Of a stretch of DNA of 5,276 bases, positions 1-5,199 are shown in pieces; positions within the stretch are counted from its first letter, which is position 1; every line of letters starts with the position of its first letter. Source of the DNA: SZUA-430 sp040381215 (GTDB taxonomy: Bacteria > Pseudomonadota > Alphaproteobacteria > Micropepsales > Micropepsaceae); contig JBEIHO010000145.1 in the NCBI GenBank assembly GCA_040381215.1, positions 1-5,276 of the forward strand. Direction: 5' to 3'. The position numbers and the translations under genes are program-made. The notes beneath the pieces were generated by a model that was given only the letters and a program-made list of their open reading frames with translations, was not told the DNA's origin and made no database searches.

Positions 1-273
1 GCGTGTTCGCTCGAGAGCGCGCGGCGCAATGAGGGCTTCAAGGGCACGAGCCTGCATACGCTGGTGCAGATGGTGGCGAACGGCTTGGGCGTCACGCTGC
101 TGCCGCAGGTGGCGCTCGACGCGGGGATCCTGCGCGGGCTGAAGCTGCCGGTGCTGACCCTGGATGCGGACACGCCCTATCGCGACATCGGGCTCGTGTG
201 GCGGCGCGGGTCAGGTCAGGCGCGAACGCTGGCCGCGGTGGCGGGGGCGTTCAAGGAGATCTGGCCGGCGTGA
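1..273 (+). CDS. oxyR: OxyR-type LysR-family regulator, C-terminal part only
   Basis: This is the last 90 codons of a gene that begins upstream of the window; the reading frame is open from base 1 and stops with TGA at 271-273. The visible protein is the end of the effector-binding domain of a LysR-type regulator. The stretch GTSLHTLVQMVANGLGVTLLP is typical of peroxide sensors of the OxyR group, which activate catalase and peroxidase genes when two cysteines form a disulfide. The Cys in codon 2, followed by 12 residues and then G-T-S-L, sits where E. coli OxyR has Cys208 (C-x12-A-T-S-L). This supports OxyR over other LysR proteins. The partner equivalent to Cys199 and the DNA-binding helix-turn-helix would lie outside the window, so full function cannot be confirmed. 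The next gene starts 49 bp downstream on the same strand. Confidence 0.72.
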   Translation, partial: ACSLESARRNEGFKGTSLHTLVQMVANGLGVTLLPQVALDAGILRGLKLPVLTLDADTPYRDIGLVWRRGSGQARTLAAVAGAFKEIWPA

Positions 274-281
274 GCCTCGAC

Positions 282-299
282 GTGCAACACTAGTGCAAC
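282..299 (+). promoter_or_regulatory. Direct repeat gtgcaac x2, 11-bp period, in the gap before the DUF1330 gene
   Basis: The 7-mer gtgcaac occurs at 282-288 and again at 293-299, so the two copies are offset by 11 bp, about one helical turn. A 6-bp inverted repeat, cctcga (275-280) and tcgagg (308-313), surrounds the pair and overlaps the ribosome-binding site. This arrangement could be a binding site for a regulator of the DUF1330 gene. In a 49-bp gap it could also be chance. No convincing -35/-10 pair was seen. Confidence 0.2.
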
Positions 300-322
300 C
301 ACACCACTCGAGGAGATGCAGC

Positions 323-760
323 ATGACTGAGGAATTCTTCGTCGATCCGTCGCGCCAGAACTTCGATGCGTTCAAGGCGCTGGCGCGGGATACGCCCATC
401 AACATGCTGAACCTGATCCGGTTCCGTGAGCGCGCGGCCTATCCGGAGGGACACAGCCATGAGGGGCTGAACCTGACGGGGGCCGAGGCCTATGCGGAAT
501 ACGGGCGGACGAGCGAGCCCATCTTCACGCGCGTCGGCGGCCGGACGGTCTGGCGCGGACACATGGAGGCGATGCTGACGGGGCCCTCGTCGGAGGCGTG
601 GGATGCGGCGTTCATCGCGTTCTACCCCAACGCGGGCGCGTTTCTGGCCATGGTTACGGATCCTGTCTACAAGCTTGCCGTGGTACACCGCCAGGCGGCG
701 GTGCTGACCAGCCGGCTCGTACGCTTTGCGCCGCGCGAGGTCGGGACGGGGTTTGCCTGA
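323..760 (+). CDS. DUF1330 family protein, 145 aa
   Basis: A complete small cytoplasmic protein with no signal peptide or membrane segment. The ATG at 323 is chosen because a GGAGA ribosome-binding sequence at 312-316 ends 6 nt before it. A longer frame reaching upstream to 164 would overlap the regulator gene and has no such site. The family hallmarks are visible. A first beta strand is INMLNLIRF (residues 26-34). A TGAEAYAEYGR helix lies near residues 52-62, a VGGRTVWRG strand at 71-79, and a C-terminal part with FYPNAGAFLAMVTDPVYK (100-117) followed by HRQAAVLTSRLVRF (122-135). DUF1330 proteins adopt a ferredoxin-like dimeric alpha/beta-barrel fold. Their biochemical role is mostly unknown, so no function is assigned. 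The gene is followed 6 bp later by a palindromic element that may end its transcript. Whether it is co-transcribed with the upstream regulator is undetermined. Confidence 0.88.
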   Translation: MTEEFFVDPSRQNFDAFKALARDTPINMLNLIRFRERAAYPEGHSHEGLNLTGAEAYAEYGRTSEPIFTRVGGRTVWRGHMEAMLTGPSSEAWDAAFIAFYPNAGAFLAMVTDPVYKLAVVHRQAAVLTSRLVRFAPREVGTGFA

Positions 761-766
761 ATCCAT

Positions 767-852
767 TTACGGTGACAGTGCACTTATCTCGCCCAAGGAC
801 CGAGGTGCCCCAGCACCGCAGGTGCGAGGAGATAAGTGCACTGTCACCGTAA
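767..852. repeat. Palindromic element A (copy 1 of 3)
   Basis: A perfect 24-bp inverted repeat has arms at 767-790 and 829-852 with a 38-nt loop between. Each arm carries the shared 14-mer cggtgacagtgcac (left copy 770-783; reverse complement 836-849), followed inward by ttatctc. The core is GC-rich and holds two mutually exclusive small hairpins: gcacc at 813-817 can pair with ggtgc at 804-808 or with ggtgc at 821-825. The element fills the gap between two convergent genes, 6 bp after the DUF1330 stop and 4 bp before the end of the lipocalin gene. It has no coding capacity. No target-site duplication is evident at its edges. It is most likely a small non-autonomous mobile palindrome; the family identity is not established. 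Confidence 0.88.
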
Positions 853-858
853 CTTTTT
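767..858 (+). terminator. Possible intrinsic terminator for the DUF1330 transcript
   Basis: On the + strand the 24-bp stem of element A is followed by c and then five T at 854-858, which resembles a rho-independent terminator. The loop is larger (38 nt) than in typical terminators, and the stem base is AT-rich (ttacgg), so efficiency is uncertain. The T-run overlaps the stop codon of the convergent lipocalin gene. On the - strand no T-run follows the stem, so any intrinsic termination should act mainly in the + direction. Confidence 0.4.
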
Positions 859-1402
859 AGGGCTTCTGTGGCGTCCAGTAGAGGGCCTTGGTGTTGTAGC
901 CCATCGCATCCAGGCGAGCGACGAGGTCGGCCTTCAGCTCGGGGGTAAGCCGGGCAGAGCGCGAGAGGATCCAGAGGTAACGGCCTGAGGGTTCGCCCAC
1001 CAGCGCCCAGTTGTAGTCTTCGGCAAGGCCGATCACCCAGTAGTCGCCCTCGAAGGGCCAGAAGAAGCTGACGGCCAGTTTGGCGTTGGTTGCCGTGTCA
1101 ATGACGCGGGCCACGCCCTCGGCCACGTTCTCCTCGCCGTCCAGCGCCTTCATGCGACAGCTGTTCTTCACGCTGATCGTGCCGTCGGGGTTGCGGCCAT
1201 AGGTGGCTGTGACGCCGACGCAGTCCTTCTCGAAGCTGTTCTCGAAGCGGGCGACTTCGTACCAGACGCCAGCGTAGCGGTTGAGATCGACCGCGGGCAC
1301 TGTCGTGAGTTGGCGCGAGAGGTCGCGGTTGACCGGTGGGCCACCGCAGGCGGCCAGCGAGAGCATCAGGATTGCAATGACGGCAAACAGGCGCTTGGTC
1401 AT
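857..1402 (-). CDS. blc: Bacterial lipocalin lipoprotein (Blc type), 181 aa
   Basis: A lipid- or hydrophobic-ligand-binding lipoprotein of the inner leaflet of the outer membrane. The family is linked to membrane maintenance under stress. The N-terminus MTKRLFAVIAILMLSLAAC is a lipoprotein signal with lipobox L16-A17-A18-C19. Gly at +2 gives no inner-membrane retention signal. The lipocalin signature G45-x-W47 lies in YAGVWYEVARFENSF. The later family motifs WVIGLAEDYNWALVGEPS (122-139) and RYLWILSR (141-148) match Blc proteins closely, and total length is normal for the family. C61 and C82 could form a disulfide in the periplasm. A GGAG (complement of 1414-1417) lies 11 nt before the ATG. 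The reading frame continues open far upstream, antisense to the next gene, but the signal peptide fixes the true start at 1402. The gene is divergent from the aldehyde dehydrogenase and convergent with the DUF1330 gene. Confidence 0.93.
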   Translation of the reverse strand: MTKRLFAVIAILMLSLAACGGPPVNRDLSRQLTTVPAVDLNRYAGVWYEVARFENSFEKDCVGVTATYGRNPDGTISVKNSCRMKALDGEENVAEGVARVIDTATNAKLAVSFFWPFEGDYWVIGLAEDYNWALVGEPSGRYLWILSRSARLTPELKADLVARLDAMGYNTKALYWTPQKP

Positions 1403-1507
1403 GGGTTGGTCGGCTCCAGTGGCGCGGGTGCAGGCGCGAGATTTGTGCGGGCAGACTACCGCGGGCTGCCTGCGTTTGGTAGAAGGGGCGAAACAGGAGG
1501 CGATCCC
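1403..1507. promoter_or_regulatory. Divergent intergenic gap with promoters for lipocalin (-) and aldehyde dehydrogenase (+)
   Basis: These 105 bp separate two start codons pointing away from each other, so both genes must normally be transcribed from here. Short inverted repeats are present: ggcag 1450-1454 with ctgcc 1466-1470, and ctacc 1456-1460 with ggtag 1478-1482. They are too short and GC-biased to be called operators. I could not identify a convincing -35/-10 pair on either strand. The promoter assignment rests on gene layout, not on a recognised motif. Confidence 0.4.
1495..1500 (+). promoter_or_regulatory. Shine-Dalgarno sequence AGGAGG of the aldehyde dehydrogenase
   Basis: A consensus AGGAGG ends 7 nt before the ATG at 1508. 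It decides the start against the longer open frame from 1310, which would run through the divergent promoter and into the lipocalin gene. Confidence 0.85.
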
Positions 1508-2911
1508 ATGAGTGACTACAAACTGCTGATTGGCGGAAAACTTGTCGATGGCGCGCAGACCATGCCCGTCATCAACCCGGCAACCGAAGAGGCGTTTGCC
1601 ACCTGCCCGCGCGCCTCGAAGGCGCAGCTTGATGAGGCGGTTGCAGCTGCGAAGGCGGCCTTTCCCGCTTGGAGTGCCACGCCCATCGCCGAGCGCAAGA
1701 AGGTCCTGATGTCGATCGCAGATGCGATCGAGAAGAATGCCGGCGAACTCGCGCGGCTGCTGACGCAGGAACAGGGCAAGCCGATCGCCGATGCGACGGG
1801 CGAGATCTATGGGACGGCGGCCTTCTTCAAGTATTTCACGATGCTCGACCTGCCGGTGAAGGTGCTGGACGACAGCGCGAACCAGCGCGTCGAAGCGCAT
1901 CGCAAGCCTCTGGGCGTCATCGGCGCGATCACGCCGTGGAACTTCCCGATGATCCTGCTGGCGTTCAAGCTGCCGCCGGCGCTGCTTGCGGGCAATACGA
2001 TCGTGGTGAAGCCGGCGCCGACCACGCCGCTGACCACGCTGAAGCTGGGCCAGCTGATCCAGGGCATTGTGCCGCCGGGTGTCGTCAACATCATCGCCGA
2101 TGCCAATGACCTGGGCGGCGCGATGACGGCGCATCCGGACATCCGCAAGATCTCGTTCACGGGCTCGACGGCGACCGGCAAGAAGGTGATGGCGAGCGCT
2201 GCCGAGGCGCTGAAGCGCGTGACGCTGGAACTTGGCGGCAATGACGCAGGCATCGTGCTCGACGACGTAAACCCGAAGGAGGCTGCGCCCAAGCTCTTCC
2301 AGAGCGCGTTCCAGAACAACGGACAGGTCTGCATCGCGATGAAGCGGCTCTACGTGCACGAGTCGATCTATGACGAGATGTGCGGCGAGCTTGCGAAACT
2401 GGCCGATGCGGCCATCATCGGTGACGGGCTGATGCAGGGCACGCAGATCGGGCCGCTGCAGAACCGCATGCAATACGAGAAGGTCAAGGAATTCATCGAG
2501 GACGGCCGGAAGAACGGCAAGGTCATCGCCGGTGGCACGGTCGAGGACAAGCCCGGCTACTTCATCCGCCCGACGATCGTGCGCGACATCGCCGACGGCA
2601 CGCGGCTTGTCGACGAGGAGCAGTTCGGTCCGGTGCTGCCGGTCATCAAGTTCAAGGATGCCGAGGATGCAGTGGCGCGCGCGAATGCCTCGCCCTGGGG
2701 GCTTGGCGGCTCGGTGTGGGCGAAGGATACGGCAAAGGCCTATGCGCTGGCTGACAAGATGGAAGCCGGAACGATCTGGGTGAACAAGCATGCCGACCTA
2801 GCGCCGAACATTCCCTTCGGCGGGGCGAAGCTGTCGGGCCTCGGTTCGGAACTGGGCGAGGAAGGCCTCGCCGAGTTCACGCAGCTCAAGATCATCAACA
2901 TGGCGAAGTAG
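1508..2911 (+). CDS. NAD(P)-dependent aldehyde dehydrogenase family protein (AldA-like), 467 aa
   Basis: A cytoplasmic enzyme oxidising an aldehyde to a carboxylate with NAD(P)+. Everything needed for catalysis is visible. The oxyanion Asn145 lies in PWNFP and the cofactor-binding Lys168 in VVKPAPTTP. The Rossmann-fold turn F217-T-G-S220 is in FTGSTATGK. The general base is Glu241 in ELGGNDAGIV and the nucleophile is Cys275 in NNGQVCIAMKRLYVH. The cofactor-ribose Glu371 is in EEQFGPVLPV. Length is normal for a soluble monofunctional member of the superfamily. The combination ELGGNDAGIV plus GQVCIAMKRLYVH is characteristic of the AldA-like branch, whose members act on varied aldehydes, so no substrate is claimed. 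The start is fixed by AGGAGG at 1495-1500. The stop is followed 11 bp later by palindromic element B and then by a co-directional molybdoenzyme gene. An operon with that gene is possible but unproven. Confidence 0.95.
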   Translation: MSDYKLLIGGKLVDGAQTMPVINPATEEAFATCPRASKAQLDEAVAAAKAAFPAWSATPIAERKKVLMSIADAIEKNAGELARLLTQEQGKPIADATGEIYGTAAFFKYFTMLDLPVKVLDDSANQRVEAHRKPLGVIGAITPWNFPMILLAFKLPPALLAGNTIVVKPAPTTPLTTLKLGQLIQGIVPPGVVNIIADANDLGGAMTAHPDIRKISFTGSTATGKKVMASAAEALKRVTLELGGNDAGIVLDDVNPKEAAPKLFQSAFQNNGQVCIAMKRLYVHESIYDEMCGELAKLADAAIIGDGLMQGTQIGPLQNRMQYEKVKEFIEDGRKNGKVIAGGTVEDKPGYFIRPTIVRDIADGTRLVDEEQFGPVLPVIKFKDAEDAVARANASPWGLGGSVWAKDTAKAYALADKMEAGTIWVNKHADLAPNIPFGGAKLSGLGSELGEEGLAEFTQLKIINMAK

Positions 2912-2922
2912 GACCTTGCACT

Positions 2923-3010
2923 ATTTCGGTGACAGTGCACTCATTCCCCTGCCCTGCCGTGAACGCTTGCTGCCGCATCCAAGCGGGAATATGTGCACTG
3001 TCACCGAAAT
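2923..3010. repeat. Palindromic element B (copy 2 of 3, divergent arms)
   Basis: The arms at 2923-2948 and 2985-3010 are 26 bp long and complementary except for two adjacent positions (tc against at). The loop is 36 nt. The shared 14-mer cggtgacagtgcac is at 2927-2940, with its reverse complement at 2993-3006. Outside it the arms read attt, and inside it they end in attccc, unlike copies A and C, yet pairing is kept. The core contains cgcttg (2964-2969) pairing with caagcg (2980-2985). The element lies 11 bp after the aldehyde dehydrogenase stop and 5 bp before the ribosome-binding site of the molybdoenzyme gene. It has no coding content, and no T-run follows the stem on the + strand. Confidence 0.87.
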
Positions 3011-3015
3011 CATCT

Positions 3016-3019
3016 GAGG
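3016..3019 (+). promoter_or_regulatory. Shine-Dalgarno GAGG of the molybdopterin oxidoreductase, abutting element B
   Basis: GAGG ends 7 nt before the ATG at 3027. An in-frame TGA at 3015-3017 overlaps it, and no other start codon lies between, so the start of the downstream gene is fixed. The site begins only 5 nt after the right arm of element B, so most of the local 5' leader is repeat-derived. Confidence 0.75.
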
Positions 3020-3026
3020 TTGGGCG

Positions 3027-5084
3027 ATGACCCGGATCCATCACCGTACGTGCAACATCTGCGAGGCCAATTGCGGGGTCGTGATTGCGACCGAGGGCCG
3101 CGAGATCCTGTCGATCAAGGGGGATCCGGCCAATGCGCTGTCGCGCGGGCATATCTGCCCGAAGGCGACCGCGCTCGAGGACCTGCAGAACGATCCCGAC
3201 CGGCTGCGCGCGCCGCAGAAGCGTGTTGGCGACCGATGGGAAGCCATCAGCTGGGCGCAGGCGTTTGCCGAGATCGGTGAGCGCACGCGGGCGATCCTCG
3301 CGCGCGACCCGAAGGCGGCGGCGCTTTATGTGGGCAACCCGAACGCGCACAGCTATGGCAACACGCTGACCACGGGCGACCTGAAGCGGGCGCTCAAGAC
3401 ACGCAGCGTGTTTTCCGCCAGCACCGTCGACCAGATGCCGCACCAGGTCGTGAACCTGCGGCTTTACGGACATTCGGGGCTCTGGGCCATCCCCGACATC
3501 GACCGCACGCAGACGATGATCATCCTCGGCGGCAATCCGATGGCGTCGAACGGCAGCGTCTGGACCGTGCCTGACTTCCGCAACCGGGCGAAGGCTCTGC
3601 AGGCGCGCGGCGGGCAGCTTGTCGTCATCGATCCGCGACGCTCGGAGACGGCCAAGATCGCCGACCGGCATATCTTCATCCGGCCGGCAAGCGATGCCTT
3701 CATGCTGGTCGCGCTCCTGAAGGCACTCAAGCCGCATGTGCGCGGCCTTGCCCCGCATGTGCAGGGTCTCAATGCGTTGTGGCAGGCGCTCGCGCCCTTC
3801 GATGCCGCGGCTTGCCTTGCGCGCGCAGGGATCAGCGCGACGGATATCGAATTCCTTGTGGAACGGCTGCTCTCCGCTCCTGCCGCGCTCTATGGGCGCA
3901 TCGGTGCGACGACGCAGGCCTTTGGCACGCTGACGGCGTGGCTGATCGCGTGCGTCAACATCGTGAGCGGACAGCTCGACCGAGCCGGCGGGCTTGTCTT
4001 CCCCTCGCCCGTGATCGACATGGTTGCGCGCACGGGTCCCGGTGGCATGGGTCGTTTCCACTCGCGCGTTTCCGGACATCCGGAAGTGCTTGGCGAGTTC
4101 CCTGCGGCTGCAATGTCCGAGGAAATCGAGACCCCGGGTGAAGGCCAGATTCGCGCGCTCTTCGTGGTGGCGGGCAATCCCGTTCTCTCCACGCCGAATG
4201 GCGGGCGCCTTGACCGGGCGCTTGCCGGGCTCGAGCTCATGGTGTCGGTCGACATGTATCGCAACGCGACGAGCCGGCGGGCGCACTACATCCTGCCGCC
4301 GGTCGGCCCGCTGGAGAAAGACCATTACGGCCTGTTCCTGCTGCCGATGGCGGTGCGGAACTTCGCGGCCTATTCGCCGCCGCTGTTCACGCCGGGACCG
4401 GACGAGAAGCAGGATTGGGAGATCCTGCGGGGGCTTGCAGCGGCGATCACCGGAGAGACGGCGGCAGCGCCGAGCCCGCGCGAGATGCTGGACCAGATGC
4501 TGCAGGCCGGACCCTACGGGATCAGCGTTGCGGCACTCGAGGCAGCGCCTTCGGGGCTGGATTTCGGAACGCCGCAAGCGGGCCGGCTGCCTGATCGGCT
4601 GCAGACCAAGGATAAGATAATCGACATCGCGCCGGCCAACTTCGTCGCCGATCTCGCGCGGCTTTCCGGCGAGATGGCGGGCCCGATCGATGCGCGGCTC
4701 AGGCTGATCGGACGACGGCATGTGCGCTCGAACAATTCCTGGCTGCACAATTCACCGCGGCTGGTGAAGGGCAAGGACCGCTGCACGCTGATGATCCACC
4801 CCGAAGACGCGCGGGCGCGCAATCTGGGTGACGGCTCGCTGGCCGAGGTTGTCTCGCGCACGGGGGCCGTGCGGCTCCGGGTCGAGGTGACCGACGACAT
4901 GATGCCCGGCACCGTCTCGATCCCGCATGGCTGGGGACACGGCCTGTCCGGCATCGCCATGGCGACCGCGCAGGCGCATGCGGGGGTCAGCCTCAACGAC
5001 CTGACGGACGAGACGGCGATCGATCCCCTGTCGGGGAATGCGGCGCTGTCGGGGGTGCCGGTCGAGGTTCGCGTTGCAAGTTAA
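3027..5084 (+). CDS. Molybdopterin-dependent oxidoreductase with N-terminal 4Fe-4S site, 685 aa
   Basis: Catalytic subunit of the DMSO reductase/formate dehydrogenase superfamily, which binds bis-molybdopterin guanine dinucleotide. The N-terminal cluster motif is C9-x2-C12-x3-C16-x27-C44, followed by P-K46. Cofactor-domain motifs are ILGGNPMASNGS (166-177) and VVIDPRRSET (199-208). The C-terminal dinucleotide-binding domain, from about residue 556, has N569-N-S-W and HGWGHG (634-639). There is no twin-arginine signal, so the enzyme should be cytoplasmic. The place where formate dehydrogenases and Nap carry Sec or Cys reads SVFSASTVDQ (127-136) with no Cys. Ser130 or Ser132 is a candidate metal ligand by rough alignment only. 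No electron-transfer or chaperone partner lies beside it, and the substrate is unknown. The start is fixed by GAGG at 3016 and an in-frame stop at 3015. The stop codon lies inside a copy of the tip of element C. Confidence 0.93.
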   Translation: MTRIHHRTCNICEANCGVVIATEGREILSIKGDPANALSRGHICPKATALEDLQNDPDRLRAPQKRVGDRWEAISWAQAFAEIGERTRAILARDPKAAALYVGNPNAHSYGNTLTTGDLKRALKTRSVFSASTVDQMPHQVVNLRLYGHSGLWAIPDIDRTQTMIILGGNPMASNGSVWTVPDFRNRAKALQARGGQLVVIDPRRSETAKIADRHIFIRPASDAFMLVALLKALKPHVRGLAPHVQGLNALWQALAPFDAAACLARAGISATDIEFLVERLLSAPAALYGRIGATTQAFGTLTAWLIACVNIVSGQLDRAGGLVFPSPVIDMVARTGPGGMGRFHSRVSGHPEVLGEFPAAAMSEEIETPGEGQIRALFVVAGNPVLSTPNGGRLDRALAGLELMVSVDMYRNATSRRAHYILPPVGPLEKDHYGLFLLPMAVRNFAAYSPPLFTPGPDEKQDWEILRGLAAAITGETAAAPSPREMLDQMLQAGPYGISVAALEAAPSGLDFGTPQAGRLPDRLQTKDKIIDIAPANFVADLARLSGEMAGPIDARLRLIGRRHVRSNNSWLHNSPRLVKGKDRCTLMIHPEDARARNLGDGSLAEVVSRTGAVRLRVEVTDDMMPGTVSIPHGWGHGLSGIAMATAQAHAGVSLNDLTDETAIDPLSGNAALSGVPVEVRVAS

Positions 5085-5113
5085 TTACGGCGAATAACAT
5101 TAGTTAATTACGG
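5079..5113 (+). repeat. 12-bp direct repeat agttaattacgg, first copy spanning the oxidoreductase stop codon
   Basis: The 12-mer agttaattacgg is at 5079-5090 and again at 5102-5113, where it forms the outer tip of element C. Its inverted form closes the element at 5187-5198. The first copy contains the final Ser codon and TAA stop (5082-5084) of the oxidoreductase gene. The 11 bp between the copies are AT-rich (cgaataacatt), unlike the surrounding GC-rich DNA. This looks like a leftover or duplicated element end. Confidence 0.75.
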
Positions 5114-5198
5114 TGACAGTGCACTTATCTCTCGGCACTCATATAGCCGCTTGTGCGCTTTCTTCTGGGAGATAAGTGCACTGTCACCGTAATTAACT
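5102..5198. repeat. Palindromic element C (copy 3 of 3, longest arms)
   Basis: A perfect 30-bp inverted repeat has arms at 5102-5131 and 5169-5198 with a 37-nt loop. The inner 24 bp of each arm are identical to the arms of element A (ttacgg, the shared 14-mer, ttatctc). The outer 6 bp, agttaa, are added here. The core is unrelated in sequence to the other two and can form only a short stem, cggc (5133-5136) with gccg (5146-5149). The element lies between convergent genes: 17 bp after the oxidoreductase stop and 1 bp before the end of the SDR gene. There is no T-run on either side strong enough to call an intrinsic terminator. Confidence 0.9.
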
Positions 5199-5199
5199 G

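Noticed and set aside
598..852. 84-aa + strand frame running into element A
   Set aside because: It overlaps the DUF1330 gene in another frame and ends in the palindrome. It has no plausible ribosome-binding site or domain.
1310..1507. N-terminal 66-residue extension of the aldehyde dehydrogenase
   Set aside because: It overlaps the divergent lipocalin gene and the promoter gap. AGGAGG 7 nt before 1508 marks the family-typical start.
1403..2791. Open - strand frame extending the lipocalin gene upstream to a 644-aa protein antisense to the aldehyde dehydrogenase
   Set aside because: The extension is an Arg/His/Leu-rich GC-driven shadow of the aldehyde dehydrogenase. The lipocalin has its own signal peptide and lipobox starting at 1402.
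2917..2941. Direct repeat tgcact at 2917-2922 and 2936-2941 as a target-site duplication of element B
   Set aside because: It is only 6 bp long, the second copy lies inside the arm, and no matching copy flanks the right end. Chance is more likely.
2895..4748. 617-aa - strand open frame opposite the molybdoenzyme gene
   Set aside because: Low-complexity Arg-rich composition with no domain. It runs through palindromic element B and mirrors a well-supported gene, so it is a codon-bias artefact of high GC.
767..5198. CRISPR-like repeat-spacer interpretation of the conserved arms and variable cores
   Set aside because: The arms are inverted rather than direct repeats, the copies are 2.1 to 2.2 kb apart with genes between, and there are no cas genes.
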